Counted from the first letter of the stretch, positions 29,650-42,477 are shown. The stretch: 64,000 nt of DNA from Taxillus chinensis (GCA_023512835.1 CM042086.1:1033799-1097798); one strand, 5' to 3'. Notes: generated by a model not told the origin, from the letters alone. Made by a program: numbers and translations.

Positions 29650-30834
29650 AAATTTGTTTTCATTTATCTGTTTAATTTCTGTTCGTTGGGCACCTAAATT
29701 TGTGTTTCATAACCTTGTCGCAGGCAATTATGATTTGTCTGCAACTGCCCTTTTGCAAATGAGCCAGTCTTGTTTTGAATTCTTCCCATCCTTTTCCCTT
29801 TGCCTTTTGTTTTTTGAGACGAAGGTAAGAGATTGACGAGAATTGCGAATAGAATTATAAAGGGGTGTGCACCAAGCTCTTCAACTATGATGTCATGGAA
29901 GCCATGGAGCCAGCCTCAAGGGCAAGTGAGTCCTCACACACTAGCAGAAGCCACACAACTAAATACATCGTCATATCCCTGGTTACCCACGAATGACACC
30001 ACTCCAATGTTCTCGAATGCTACCCAATGAAGGGTAAGAACCTCACGCTGGATCAACTATAGCGTTGAGGTATTCCATTGGAGAGTAAGTGTGGGCAGGG
30101 CTGGGGGAGAAGGTTAACTACATACACTTGCCTTGCCCGTCGATGGACCAGATGTGGAGTTTTGTTTTTGCTATGTTGGAGTTCTGTTGGTCCATTAGGG
30201 TTGTGTGTGTGATGAGTTGGAGAGGCATAGCAAGGTTTTTGGGGTCGCGGAGATTTCATTTTGTGTCCTATGACGGTTTTTGGGTGTTGTGGATTGTGCA
30301 GAATCGCTGAATTTTATTTATTTATTTTTACCGAAAGCTTGCCCCAAGGGCTTAAAACACACTTGGGTTTTTTTTGGTCGGATATTGTTGTCTATTGTAA
30401 TGTTTCATATTCCGCTAACCTTCCATTCTTGTGTACTTTCTGATAAAAAAAGTATTAGGTTTGTGAATTTAATACGGATATGACTATATATGTATTCAAT
30501 TCATTTCTGTAGAATCAAATATGGATGTCAGATTTTGAATCTATCTGACGGATTTTGAATATTAGGCATACCCGTAATTTCTTATATAAGACATTATAAT
30601 AGGGGTCAAACGATTTTGAGGAAAAATAAATAAAGAAAAATTCAATCAAATTTGTGTTTAGTAATAATTAAATTCATGCACGTGTATTTTATAAGATTTA
30701 CACATGGCTGGTCCTGCCTTTTTGCAACGTCAAACTTTTGCTTGAGGCCTCAAATTTTAGGGGCCTTTAAAAAGTACCATCCATCCTTCGATTGAATCAA
30801 TTGTCGATGTCCTCCACCAGAGTACAGATTAGTG
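29650..30834 (+). other. 3' flank of the PORR gene, no gene seen
   Basis: The 3' untranslated region probably lies in the first few hundred bases. The rest is AT-rich and has only short ORFs without recognisable motifs. No tandem repeat or TE end was recognised up to the retrozyme at 30840. Confidence 0.45.
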
Positions 30835-30839
30835 TCACG

Positions 30840-31280
30840 TGTCACGTGGTCAGGTTTCCTGTGCCTCTCAACCCATTACGGCACTTAGCTTCTCTATCCA
30901 TGGTCCATTAAGTTTAGCCTTTGAGGGTTGAAGCGTACGTAGACTGGTTTCGTCCTGCCACTGGGCTCATCAGGAGAACGGCTCCAGTTCCCGACCAGTT
31001 TGTCTAAGGATGACCAAATTCCTTCTTCAACATCAAGTCCTCGACTAGCGGCGTGCTCCCTGCATTCAACCGAGTTGGCACGTCTGAACTCCGAAGGGGT
31101 TCCATCCGTTTTCCTTCACGAACTACCTGAAACCTTTCGCTGCGCACCATCTACGCTTTCAACCAACCCCTCTCCTTTACGTAGCACGAATACATTCCTG
31201 AATCGTGCCACTGAGAAACGTCCCGCTAGCACCACGCTGCTCGGGTCATGACATTCTCCTCCACCCAATCCTCGCAACGT
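30840..31280 (-). mobile_element. Truncated retrozyme: one LTR plus 27 bp of internal region
   Basis: Minus strand: 27 bp of internal sequence with the polypurine tract (31280-31254), then a 414-bp LTR (31253-30840) that starts TGTCATGACCCG and ends with a changed GTGACA end. TCACG occurs on both sides (30835-30839 and 31281-31285) and may be a target duplication, but TCACG words also occur at the LTR end. It diverges more from the array at 2661 than the array units do from each other. Confidence 0.85.
30943..30999 (-). ncRNA. Type III hammerhead ribozyme in the truncated retrozyme
   Basis: Minus strand: stem III ACTGGT/ACCAGT, GTC triplet, stem I GGGAAC/GTTCTC, cores CTGATGA and GAAA all intact. 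Stem II is GCCC/GGAC, so one of its four pairs is lost (C-A). Cleavage may be weakened. Confidence 0.88.
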
Positions 31281-31285
31281 TCACG

Positions 31286-32200
31286 TGTCACCATTTTACT
31301 GGATTTAAAATAAATAAAGAAATAAATAATAAAAAAAATACAAAATACAAAATACAAAAAACAAGAATAAAAAAAACCCAAAAACAAATAATAAATAAAA
31401 ATAAAAATAAAAAAACCAAAAAAAAAGACAGCCACACAATCGCACTCGACCTTATCGCTTCACCAACCCCGATCGTCTTCTTCCTCCCTCTCCCCCATCT
31501 CACCTTGTCGTCTTCGCCAAGGTTGCGCAGCGAGCGTCGTGATCTCGGAGGACCACCTCGCACCCACCGGACCACTGCATCGCCCATCCCTCCAGCCAGC
31601 CAAACCCAACCATAGTCTCAACCATGGTTCGCCTCCCCTCTCTTGAGCCAAACTCCATTGGTAACCCGAGTTTAACGCCAGCTCAAGGCCGCCGCTCCAC
31701 CCTCAGCTCAAACCCTAGCCTCTCCAGTCTATATAAATCCCCAACCCACTCTTCCTCTCTCTCGATAGCTCCCTGGCCGAACGAAAAAAAACCAAACGCA
31801 TTTCTCGCCTCCTTCAAAACCAAAAAAAAAAAACCCTCACCCAAAACCACCCTTCCCCGGCCAGAATTCACCGCCGGCCATCGACCCTTCCTCATATCAC
31901 CTCTCCAATCGAAAGCCCAGCCCTTTTCCCTAACCTACATCACCAAAAACTGTCTTTTACGACTTCCATATCCTAAGCCTTTTCCTTTTCCCACAACACC
32001 GAAACTAGACGGCCATCCTCCCCCTTTGCCGGTACACCACTTGCTGGTCGTCATGGAGCTGGACTCGATCGACGCTGTGTTGGTGCATCCGTCTGCCATT
32101 CGACCCATGGCCACCAGGAGAGAGGTGGAGGATCCTCGAGACCATTCTACTACATCATGATAGTTAAACGGGGGCACCAAGGAGGCAACACGGGAAACAC
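31286..32200 (+). other. A-rich tract, then a TATA box with a pyrimidine-rich leader
   Basis: About 31310-31430 is A-rich simple sequence. From about 31440 the composition turns C-rich. CTATATAAATCC (31729-31740) is followed by CT-rich sequence like a plant promoter and leader. It may be the 5' part of the Tat-type element below or an older promoter. The open frame at 31624-32160 has no motif I recognise. Confidence 0.4.
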
Positions 32201-33750
32201 CAGAAGGCGCTGAGGAGGACGATGTTGAGTTTCTGAAGTTGATTAAGCATAGTGAATATAATATCGTGGAGCAGCTAAGCAAACAGCCCGCTCGGATCTC
32301 ATTACTCTCACTGCTAAAGGATTCTACTCCACACCGAGAAGCATTAATGAAGGTCCTTAGCAAGGCTTACGTCCCGCCAACTATTTCGGTGGAGAACATG
32401 GACACACTCGCTGGAAACCTTGTAGTGGACAACTTTATATCGTTTAGCGAGGATGAACTGCCACAGGAGGGCAAGGGTCACATTAAAACTTTGCACATTT
32501 TTGTCAAGTGCAAAGAACATACCATCTCGCGGGTACTGATCGATAATGGGTCCGCTGTCAACATTATGCCTTTACAAATATTACAACAGTTGCCCATAGA
32601 TTCTTCATACATGCGGTCGAGCAACATGGTAGTTCGAGCCTTTGACGGAGGAAAAAGAGAAGTAACAGGAACGTTGGATATTCCATTGCTGATCGGATCC
32701 ACGGTATTTTCAGTTGAATTTCAGATCTTGGATATTGCGCCATACTACAGGTGCTTGTTGGGTAGGCCATGGATTCACACAGCGGGAGCGGTACCTTCTA
32801 CTCTGCACCAGAAACTGAAGTTCGTGGTTGACGATCACCTCATTTGTGTATCCGGGGAGACAAACTTGTTGGTAACCAAGCCCTCATCCATGCCTTGTAT
32901 TGACAGCGGAGAGGACGTACCTGAATGTTCTTTCCGAGCCTTTGAAGTAGTCAATGTCACCTATGTGACACGGCCCAGTTTGTATCAAAGGATAGGAGCT
33001 CAACTGTCCAAAGCTACCAAGATGATTGCACATACAATGCTTAGGCAAGGACATAAGCCAGGACTTGGGCTCGGGGCATCTTCTCAGGGCATGAAAGACC
33101 CGTTACGCATCTGGGGCACGACAGAATGATATGGGCTAGGCTACGAACCCACCAAAGCAGACCGGCAGAAGGAAACCTCCAGGAATAGGGAAATCAGAAT
33201 GGCCAAGCTGCAGAAGCGACCTATCCAAGAGGAGCGGATGACATTTCCACCCTTAGAAGACACATTCTACAGTGGAGGGTTTACTTATCAAGAGAAGGCT
33301 GCGGTCATTGCTGTTGTGGAGAGCGAGGATCCAGAAGCGGGCCAGGGGGTATTCGTGTAGGAAGGAGCTCCAGGACAACCTCTCAACAATTGGACTAGCA
33401 CATGTCTCCCCGTGATGTAATCCTTGGAGGAATCCTATTTGGATATTTGTTTATTTTCACTTTTATGCCTCTTTCAGTGTTTAAAAAACAGTTTATGTCT
33501 CTTTGAGATGTTGCGCTTTTAATAAAGTGTATGTTTTTTCAAAAACGGTGCATTGCATCTCATTATCATATGCATATCATATTTTGCTATCAACTTGTTG
33601 ATCTTTTCACAAACAGGTACCGTGAATTCAATGAGGGTGTGACAAGCAATGATGAGGCGGGATGCCCAAAGTTTGACCAAAGTCTAGATTGCCGAAAAAA
33701 CGAGGAAAAATTCGTGTATGCGTCGACTACCGAGATCTAAGTAAGGTGAA
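32201..33750 (+). pseudogene. Ty3/gypsy Tat-type fragment: protease with G-patch, start of RT
   Basis: An open frame (32239-33129) carries the aspartic protease with VLIDNGSAVNIMPLQIL and LLGRPWIHTAGAVPSTLHQK, then a G-patch-like stretch MLRQGHKPGLGLGASS. This combination is typical of Tat/Ogre elements. A TGA stop (33127-33129) interrupts the expected continuation YGLGYEPTKA. Later codons are degenerate. The start of the reverse transcriptase, RVCVDYRDLSKVN, is legible near 33708-33750. The Athila LTR begins at 33751, exactly inside the RT. Confidence 0.78.
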
Positions 33751-34961
33751 TGACCCGCATAAATTATGTCTAAAGGTTTTCCAGCAAGTGTACTGGTCAA
33801 GTAACAAAATGGAGTATTAAGACTCCGGTTGTCGAACCCACAGGGAGGTAGCTAATGCTGTTAAGCAGCAAGCACTAAGCTAACAAGTTGATTTTATGTC
33901 TGGACAATTGATTTTTGTTGTGCAAATATTTTGAACAAAAAGAGATTAAATCAGAATGTTGGCAAGCTGTTGGTATAGAAATTTCAGTGATTAAAGATCT
34001 AGGGTCACAATGTTTACCACCCAATCGATTGTACTAGTCTGGTTATGGCTCTTGTTATTGATTTATGTTCTAGTTTATGTTCATGTTGATTATCTCCTGC
34101 CTATCTTACATTTGGTCCATGCTAAGATAGATTTAAGGCTTTTATCCCATTTGGTCCATGTGAATAAAAGTGATCAAGGTAGATAAACAATCTAATAGTT
34201 GCAGACTTGGTCCATCATGCAATATTAAATTTAATTCACTAATGTTCCACCCTAGACAAGGGCTAAGATTACCTAATTATGCATAAACTAGGCATTTCCA
34301 TACAAGCAAGTGAATTAAACAAGAACTGAATTCTATTTTATTGAACAACCATAACCAAACTGAATACAATTTATTGGGGGCTACATTGCTCCCCTAGACT
34401 AACAAAACTATTCCATAATCATGACAAAAGCAATAACAATTATAAGAAAGAACATGATTACAGTACCAGGACAATAAAGGAAGACCCCAAGATGAACCAG
34501 GACTCCAGCCTCCAAAGACTCCGGCGTCTGCTGCCCAAAATCACTCCTTGCCAAGGACAATCTGATCTTTTAGCAATGGCTACGACTCTTTTTCGAACTC
34601 AGATCAGATTCTCCCACTCAAGATGATTTACAATGCCTCCAAAGACCCCTATTTATAGGATTTAGTGGGCCAAATTAGGGTTACAAAAGATGTGCCCTAA
34701 TTATAAATGTGGTCGCAGCCAAAATGACGTCGTTTTGGTTAGTGACACTATTCAACGTTCTAGGCTCAATAACATCCAAACTACACCAAATTTGACCCCA
34801 GTTCTTTAGAGGAAAATGATTAAAACAACAAAACACATCATTTGGAGTTCAAAAATGCTTGAACATGAGAATGCACGTGAGAAGACCCTTTTCACTTGCA
34901 GCTCCAAATCATCCCAAATTTTCTCCAAAGCTTCCTTTTGAGTTGTAGAAGGCATCTAAGC

Positions 34962-35528
34962 TGTAAGGACCCGTACCTTGAGTTAGTCACAGTTTTGCCT
35001 TCTGAGTAGAGTTTTTCTAGATTTTTGACCTAGTGAATATGCTCAAATGAATTCACGTGCAAAAGGAAAGATGCTTAGAATGATGTCCTCTATCTACCAC
35101 AGAAGTTTCAAGCCAAACAGACGTGTATGTGAGGTGCACGTGAAATGGGTCCATTTCACGTGCAAGTGTGGTTGTCTTCTACATGATGCAAGGAGGCTAG
35201 GGGTGAAGTTTGAGCGCATTTGGAGTGCATTTGGAGTTGCACGTGAATTGGGAATTCACGTTCAAATTGGCGTGCAGCCATATTTTTGCATGGTTCCCTT
35301 GGTTTTGACATTCTAATGATCTTTCTCCAAAGGACCATGTTGAAATTCTGAGTATTTTGGCCTATATGGGTGCGGAAAGGTGCTAACTTGTGTGATCAAA
35401 ACTACGTCGTTTTGATCCTGGGATTTACTTAATCAAAACTACGTCGTTTTGATGTGGGTAGTGTCTATATAATGAGGGCTTGAGTTTGAGTTTAGGGTTC
35501 TTGTGTTCTTCTTTGCTGCAGCTGCTGC

Positions 35529-35576
<48 letters not shown>

Positions 35577-35697
35577 ATCTCCGGGCAGTTGCCGTGGTGG
35601 TTCGCGCCGTTGGAAGGTGTCTAGCGTAGAGGTTAGGACAAAAGTCTGAGGTAGGGATTCATGTTCTTCCTAACTCTCCTTTGTTCTAGGATATCCG

Positions 35698-35741
<44 letters not shown>

Positions 35742-36982
35742 AATCCATATAGGTGTGATCTCCTATATGGATGTTGGCCTTCGATGGCATGTTCTGTTGA
35801 TTCGATGTCGAATTTGGTCCGAGGATTTTCTGGGGTTTGTTTATGCCCACCATGTGTTTGATGAAATGTCTGTGAGGCCTGCACACTATGTATTTGATAA
35901 AATGCCTGTGAGGCCTGCATGCCATGTATTCAATATAATGCCTGTGAGACCTTGTATATGGGTGCCTGATGATATACATGTGTGACTGGTGTGTACTGTG
36001 TTTGATTTGTATTTGATTTTAAGCCTGTGAGGCTGATGTGTGTGGCTTATATCTGACCATGTTGGTCCCTCTGAAATAAAGTGTAAATGTTGTGCTGAGT
36101 TTACATGTTGAGATGTAATGCTATCTTTGTTCGTTGGTCTGTTTGAGACTGAGCTGAGATATGGGCTAGGCACAATAGCTGGACCCCTTTGAGATTTGGC
36201 CAGGACGTGGTCCTGAGTCTCGGTGTAGCACTCATGACGGTGGGCTAAGTCTACACCCATTCCTGAAGGTAGGTATGGCGCCCGAGGAGGTGGTTGACCA
36301 TATCTGACTCGAGTGGAAAATGTTGCATTGGTGTCCATGCAACATTCGCCTAGATGTGGTATGTCATGTCGCCGTGGTGGCGGGGTGTCCTCTGCCGCTC
36401 TGGTGCGGGCTCAAGTAAAGAGTGTTTACTTGGGTGATGTTTCTTTGCTTTAGCCTTAGGCACGACACGAGCACAAGCATACCCATATCATGCATGTTGT
36501 AGAGCGGGATGGGTCAGGGGAGACTGGATCCCTACTGAGCTATGGTTTGCTCACCCCTTCTATAAACTGTTCTTTTGCAGGGTTTAGCAGGCGGTAAGTG
36601 AAGGCTGAGGAGCTAGACCCCTGAGGCTGGGAGTCTTATGTTATTTCCTTTGTTGTGCTCATGGTTTTATGTTTTGGAATTTGGTTTGGTTTTATTTGTA
36701 ACAGTACACCTGGCTTCATAGGGGTTTTCCCCCGACTGGGTTGTAATAAACATTTAGTCTTTGAAAAGAAATAAAATGAGATGTTGTTATTCAATTTGTG
36801 TTTGTGTGCATGGTTTGGGAGCAGGAGCATGCCCCTTGGCATGTTAGCCTGGTTGTGCAGGTTTGGGACAGCACCCGTGCCAGAAGTCCTTTTAAGGTGC
36901 TTGCACCAACCCCTTGTCCCTTCGGGTGCGGGCATGGGCAGTCACTACTCATTTCCAAGTGGAAGGAAATTGGGGCGTGACA
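34962..36982 (+). repeat. 5' LTR of element 3 (2021 bp)
   Basis: TGTAAGGACCCG to GGGGCGTGACA. It holds inverted CACGTG words (35050-35275), palindromes at 35395-35416 and 35432-35453, TATA box CTATATAATG (35464-35473), a telo-box (TTTAGGGTT), a (GA)n tract (about 35531-35564), an (AT)n tract (about 35700-35738), hairpin 35742-35771 and about three 37-bp repeats (35845-35955). Confidence 0.95.
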
Positions 36983-36985
36983 ATA

Positions 36986-36997
36986 TGGTATCAGAGC
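36986..36997 (+). other. Element 3 primer-binding site (tRNA-Met)
   Basis: TGGTATCAGAGC three bases after the 5' LTR. The leader continues to 37450 without a gene. Confidence 0.92.
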
Positions 36998-37450
36998 GAT
37001 AGTTCATGGTCTGGTGGACCTAGGATAGTGGGGAGGCCTGGCTGCTTCTGAGACTCTTAAGAGACAGTATAGGACACGCCTGATCAACGTGGTCCTATCT
37101 AGTTTTCTGGGGTGTACTCAGGGGTAGTTAGACCAAGGAGTAGGGCATTTGCATTTGGGTTGAGGGTGCATACATGCATTGGCATTAGGGCACTAGTTTA
37201 ATTTCAGTATGAGTATCGTGATTGGACATGCTATGTTGCTGAAACTTGTTGCTAAAAACAAAATTTTGTTGCTGTGAAATTCGGTGATTTTCTGTGAGAC
37301 TTGTTGCTATGAAATTGTTGTTGTGTACTTCTGTGATTTACCTGTATGGTAAAATGTAAAACGTTGCTTGAGTACCTCATGGCCCATGGGGATGAGGGTG
37401 TGTAGAGCTTGAAAGAAGCTGATCCTAGTTTGGTTTAAATTATGTAGACT

Positions 37451-38754
37451 ATGCCTCCTAGGAGAGTAACCCGAGCTACTCCAACTGTAGAAGATGAATC
37501 TTCTGCACGTGCTGGAGAGGAAAGAGGCCAGTGTGTGGAGGGCGATGATCCCCTGGAGCGGATCATGGCCCAAGTCTGGGCCCTAAGTGAGAACGTGCAA
37601 GGCATGCGTGAGGACCTCAGGGGAGAGATCCTAAACGAGGTGCGTCAGGAGATGATGGCACGACAGGCAGTGCCACCCTCTCCACCCCGTGAGGCGGAAC
37701 CTCCGTGTAGGCAGGAAGTGCCGGTGAGGCGGGAAGAGGGAGACATGTTGACGCAGTTCCGAAAGGAACATCCACCAAGGTTCAAGGGAAGAGCTGAACC
37801 TCTAGGAGCAGAGCACTGGCTGCGGCAGATCGAGCATGTGTTCTCCTTTCTTCGACCCCGGGAGGAAGACAAAGTGAGACTAGCGATCCGGCGATTGGAG
37901 GAGGAAGCCTTGGAATGGTGGCTTAGCATCTCAGGAAGCCGGGACATGGAGACCATGGCCTGGAATGAGTTCCTCCAGTGTTCCATGAGGAGTTCTTTCC
38001 AGAGTCATTGCGGTGGCGAAGCGAGAGGAGTTCGGCGGCTGAAGCAGGGATCGCGCTCGATGGCGAGTATGAACGAGATTTTCGGGGGCTGAGTCGGTTT
38101 GCTCCGAGCAATATCAAGGGAGGACCTGAAGGCCCATAAGTTTACCATGGGTCTCAAACCTGCCCTGAAGCAAAGGGTGGAGATGCTGCGGCCGAAGACC
38201 TATCTCTGAAGTCGTGGACACCGCCAAGATTGTTGAGAGAGGATTAGAGGAGGGAAGGCGGGCTCACCAGGAGCGGATGGGGCGAGAGCGCGCGCGACAA
38301 GCACGGTGAAACCAAGAGGCGAAAGGTTGAGCCCGGGAGTGGGACTTTTCCCAAGGATAGGGGCCAAGCTTCAATGGCTCCACCCAGATCCCGTTACTTT
38401 GGAGGACAGGGGAATGCTTGCTGGGAACTTCCCAAGCGGGTGTACCTGTTGTGGCTGTCAAGGCACGTCAAACGTGAGTGCCCCAAGTAGCACTTGACGT
38501 GCCATAGCCGTGGGGAAGGTGGGACACATCAGCAAGGTGTGTTTCAACGAGGGGGAGCGGCCGGGGAGCTGGAAGCTTAGCACAAGGGAGCAGGGGTGGG
38601 ACCCAATTTCAGGCCCCGGCCCCTAGCCAGGACATTCGTGGCAGGCCGGTCGGGCCGGTTCCGGTCACACTAGGCCACAGGGGGGAGAGGCAACCACAAG
38701 GAGGATCGGAGGGGGGTCCCAGGTGGACCGTGGCGGGAGCAAAAGGGAAGGCAA
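37451..38754 (+). pseudogene. gag of element 3, broken by clustered indels
   Basis: ATG at 37451 (MPPRRVTRATPT). The first 170 codons match element 1 gag (EHWLRQIEHVFSFLRP). From about 37980 to 38750 small insertions and deletions shift the frame many times, relative to the open homologue at 1-1678. The zinc knuckles (about 38440-38560) are recognisable only in pieces. Confidence 0.85.
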
Positions 38755-41628
38755 GTGAGGCTAGTGGTGGGGGCAGGCCAAGGCAGAGTGTTCGCGCTTA
38801 CCTCGGCACCAGCTGAAATGGAGGATTTACCATCACCCTCCGAGGAAGGTGGGGCTGGACCTTCGGTGGTTCGAGGTACTATTCTAATATCTCGCACTGT
38901 TGTTGCTGCATTGTTTGATACCGGAGCTTCATGTTCCCTGATTGCTAAGTCCTTGGTGGAGAGCCTTGGACTTGATTGTGTGGAGGCTGATAGACCTCTG
39001 AGGGTCGAGTCCCCAATGGGAGGTGTGGAGTTAATCCACCAAATGTGTCGAGAGTGTGCGCTTACGATAGGAGAGGTTGACCTCTCATTTGATTTGTACG
39101 TAATGCCCATGAGGACTTTTAGTTTGATTCTGGGGATGGACTGGTTGATGGCCTTTCAGGCTAAGATTGACTGCTATAAGCGACGAGTATCATTCACTAC
39201 ACCCACAGGATCTTCCTGTACCCTAGTGGGTGAATGGGATAGGAATGCTGGGAGAGCTGGACCGACGAGGGAGCGATGGGGTAATATTACTCATAGGCTT
39301 GCCACCCTAACCTTTGAGGAGGAAGGTAACTTAGAGAAAAGGGTGTGGCCAGATGTTGTCGAGAATTTCCAGGATGTCTTTCCTGGGGAGTTGTTGGAGT
39401 TGCCTCCACACAGAAGTATCGAGTTCACGGTTGAACTGTTGCTAGGGGTGGGACCCATCTCACAAGTAGCATACCGGATGGGACCTGCTGAGTTGCGGGA
39501 GCTTCAAAAGCAAATAAAGGAACTGGGAGATAAAGGTTTTATCCGCCCTAATACCTCACCTTGGGGTGCACTGGTCTTGTTTGCTAAGAAGGCAGGTGGT
39601 TCGTTGCGACTTTGTATTGATTATCGGAAGCTGAATCAAGTAACGGTAAAGAACAAATACCCTTTGCCGCGGATCGATGACTTATTCGACCAGCTGAGTG
39701 GAGCACGGTGGTTCTCAAAAATTGATCTGCGTTCGGGATATCATCAATTGAGGGTCAGGAGCGAAGACATCCCTAAGACGGCGTTCAGGTGCAGATACGG
39801 ACACTATGAGTGGTTAGTGATGCCTTTTGGGCTCACGAACGCACCTGCCATGTTCATGCATCTAATGAATCAGGTATTTGCCCCATACCTGGATTCCTTC
39901 GTGGTGGTATTTATTGACGACATCCTTGTGTACTCTAAAACCCAAGCTGAGCATGAGGAGCACCTGGCCGTGGTGCTGCAAGCGCTACGAGATCATCACT
40001 TGTATTCTAAATTTAGCAAGTGTGACTTCTGGATGCAAGAGGTGCATTTTCTTGGGCATGTGGTATCTGCCGAAGGAGTTAGAGTGGACCCAACCAAGAT
40101 TGAGTCTGTAGCATCTTGGAAGAGGCCCACAAATGTTTTTGAGATCCGGAGTTTCTTGGGTCTGGCAGGGTATTACTGGCGTTTTGTGGAAGGGTTTTCT
40201 CGGTTGGCGGCGCCCATGATAGCTCTTACACGGAAGGGAGCTAAATTCGAGTGGACGGACAAGTGCCAGCAGGCATTCGAGGAGTTGAAGACTCGCCTGA
40301 CTACTGCACCGATGTTGAGTTTACCGCAGGAGGGAGTGCCATTCGAGGTGTATTGTGATGCGTCTCGCGTTGGACTGGGGTGTGTTCTGATGCAAGAATG
40401 CCAAGTCATAGCAAATGGCTCGCGACAGCTGAAGTCCCATGAGCAAAACTACCCAACACACGACCTGGAGTTAGCAGCAGTTATCTTTGCCCTGAAGTCT
40501 TGGCGACATTACCTGTTGGGAGAGAAATTTGTGGTATATACTGACCACAAAAGCCTACAGTATATCTTCACCCAGAGAGACCTAAATTTGCGACAACGGA
40601 GGTGGGTCGAGTACCTGCAAATGTTTGACTTCACGCTCTCCTACACGCCTGGGAAGGGAAATTTAGTAGCCGACGCGCTAAGTAGAAAAGGGAAAGCTGA
40701 GGTTTCCATGAGAGAATGGAAAATGATGGAGCAGTTAGCAGTGCTTCAGGTGCAACCTACTTTTAGCAATGAGAGAGCTATCCTGTGTCCTCTCATTGTG
40801 ATACCAGAGTTGTATCAGCGTGTCCGTGAGGGACAGTTAGGAGATGTGGACTGTGAGGTGATCCGGGCCCAGATAGAGGCCGGAGAGCTGTCAGAGGACT
40901 GGACAGAAGGAGTTGAGCATGAGCTAAAATTTCGGGGGCGTCTGATAGTACCACCTCCCTTGCGTGAGGATGTGCTGAGGGAATTTCATCATTCCCGTTT
41001 GGCTGTACATCCAGGAGGAACTAAGATGTATCATGCCGTTCGCGCACAGTTCTGGTGGCCGGGGTTGAAACGGAGTGTAGCAGAGTTTGTTTCCAGGTGC
41101 CTTACCTGTCAGCAAGTGAAGGCAGAGCACCAACGACCCGCTGGTCAATTGCAGCCTTTACCTATAGCTGAGTGGAAGTGGAAGCATATTACCATGGACT
41201 TCGTGACGGGACTTCCTACCACTTATGGGAGGAAGGACATGATTTGGGTCATAGTGGACCGCTTAACTAAGTCAACCCATTTCTTGGCAATTCGAGAGCG
41301 CGACTCTATCAGCACGTTAAGCCAGTTATATGTTGATGAGATTGTCCGCTTGCACGGAGTGCCCTTGTCTATTGTTTCGGACAGGGATGCGCAGTTTACA
41401 TCCCGGTTTTGGGGAGGTCTACAGGAAGCATTAGGAACCCGACTTAATTTGAGTACCGCATTCCATCCTGAGACTGATGGTCAGTCCGAGAGGACCATTC
41501 AAACATTGGAAGACTTGTTGAGGGCTTGTGTACTTGATTTTGGAGGATCATGGGCTTCCCACCTTCCTCTGGTGGAGTTTGCCTATAATAACGAGTTACC
41601 GGTCTTCGATTGGGATGGCCCCGTTTGA
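38755..41628 (+). CDS. Protease-RT-RNase H-integrase of element 3 (open, 957 codons)
   Basis: An uninterrupted frame. Approximate residues: protease LFDTGASCS 53-61; RT from about 230, with [12 protein letters not shown] near 283 and the catalytic FIDDIL near 385; RNase [17 protein letters not shown] near 530 and [11 protein letters not shown] near 597; integrase zinc finger (H, H, CLTCQQ) near 745-790; integrase core D near 815, D in VSDRDAQF near 872 and E in GQSERTIQ near 909. The frame begins downstream of the broken gag, so this start is the first ATG of the open stretch, not a natural start. It ends in a frameshift within the integrase. Clade Tekay/Del is inferred from the tail below. 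Confidence 0.9.
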   Translation: MRLVVGAGQGRVFALTSAPAEMEDLPSPSEEGGAGPSVVRGTILISRTVVAALFDTGASCSLIAKSLVESLGLDCVEADRPLRVESPMGGVELIHQMCRECALTIGEVDLSFDLYVMPMRTFSLILGMDWLMAFQAKIDCYKRRVSFTTPTGSSCTLVGEWDRNAGRAGPTRERWGNITHRLATLTFEEEGNLEKRVWPDVVENFQDVFPGELLELPPHRSIEFTVELLLGVGPISQVAYRMGPAELRELQKQIKELGDKGFIRPNTSPWGALVLFAKKAGGSLRLCIDYRKLNQVTVKNKYPLPRIDDLFDQLSGARWFSKIDLRSGYHQLRVRSEDIPKTAFRCRYGHYEWLVMPFGLTNAPAMFMHLMNQVFAPYLDSFVVVFIDDILVYSKTQAEHEEHLAVVLQALRDHHLYSKFSKCDFWMQEVHFLGHVVSAEGVRVDPTKIESVASWKRPTNVFEIRSFLGLAGYYWRFVEGFSRLAAPMIALTRKGAKFEWTDKCQQAFEELKTRLTTAPMLSLPQEGVPFEVYCDASRVGLGCVLMQECQVIANGSRQLKSHEQNYPTHDLELAAVIFALKSWRHYLLGEKFVVYTDHKSLQYIFTQRDLNLRQRRWVEYLQMFDFTLSYTPGKGNLVADALSRKGKAEVSMREWKMMEQLAVLQVQPTFSNERAILCPLIVIPELYQRVREGQLGDVDCEVIRAQIEAGELSEDWTEGVEHELKFRGRLIVPPPLREDVLREFHHSRLAVHPGGTKMYHAVRAQFWWPGLKRSVAEFVSRCLTCQQVKAEHQRPAGQLQPLPIAEWKWKHITMDFVTGLPTTYGRKDMIWVIVDRLTKSTHFLAIRERDSISTLSQLYVDEIVRLHGVPLSIVSDRDAQFTSRFWGGLQEALGTRLNLSTAFHPETDGQSERTIQTLEDLLRACVLDFGGSWASHLPLVEFAYNNELPVFDWDGPV

Positions 41629-42247
41629 GGCATTGTATGGCCGACCGTGTCGGTCTCCATTATGTTGGGCGAGAAGCCTGGAGAGGCAGCCATTTTAGGA
41701 CCTCAATTGGTCCAGGAGGCTACGGCAAAAGTTCAGTGATTCGGCAACGCCTTCTTACGACTCGAGCAAACAGAAGTCTTATGCAGATCGCCGACGCCGA
41801 CCGTTGGAATTTTTGGTGGGAGACCACGTATTCCTTCGTGTTTCTCCACGGAGAGGGCATAAGAGATTTGGGACTGGGTCCAAGTTGTCCCCTCGGTACA
41901 TTGGGCCGTTCGAGATTTTGAGCAGAGTTGGACCTGTTGCTTATAGGTTGGCGTTACCACCTAGTTTGAGCAGAGTACATAATGTTTTCCATGTATCCCA
42001 GTTGTGGAAATATCATCCAGATCCCACACACGTGCTAGATTGGGGTACCCTGGATCTTGGAGAGGATGTGTCTGTTGTCGAGGCACCCATCCGTATTGTA
42101 GATAGGCGTGAGAAGCAGCTGCGAGGTAAGACTATTCCGTTGGTTCGGGTGTTGTGGCAACACCGAGGGCTGGAGGAAGAGACCTGGGAACGTGAGGCTG
42201 AGATGCGTGCTCATTATCCTGATCTGTTCGAGGACGAACAACTCTGA
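41629..42247 (+). pseudogene. Integrase end and chromodomain-like tail of element 3, out of frame
   Basis: Indels between about 41596 and 41760 disrupt the AYNN...ALYG region. The frame recovers at 41804 and runs to TGA at 42245-42247. It contains the integrase C-terminal domain (VGDHVFLRVSPRRG, FIGPF-like RYIGPFEI, VFHVSQLWKYHPDP) and a tail APIRIVDRREKQLRGK ... WEREAEMRAHYPDLF, the chromodomain-like end of Tekay/Del chromoviruses. Confidence 0.87.
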
Positions 42248-42460
42248 AGGAGGGGAGGAGGGCAAGCATCAAACTTCAACATAATCAGGTACTTGCCCAA
42301 CTGGTTAGGTAACCTGAGAATATAACATCGCTACATGACCATGTGGAGTGTATAAATGTGTGAAATAATTTGTGATTGTTGTGCTAGAGAGTATTAGAGG
42401 CCTATGCATTGGTTGTGATTGTTTTCTTCCATTCCACCTTTTCTTTTCGAGGACGAAAAG

Positions 42461-42477
42461 TCTTAAGGGGGAGAGGA
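42461..42477 (+). other. Element 3 polypurine tract
   Basis: TCTTAAGGGGGAGAGGA directly before the 3' LTR. Confidence 0.85.

Noticed and set aside
31624..32160. 178-codon ORF as a host gene
   Set aside because: Proline- and lysine-rich low-complexity translation that spans a TATA box and leader; no recognisable motif.
35155..35979. Minus-strand ORFs with YIYIYI repeats
   Set aside because: They are translations of the (AT)n tract of the LTR.
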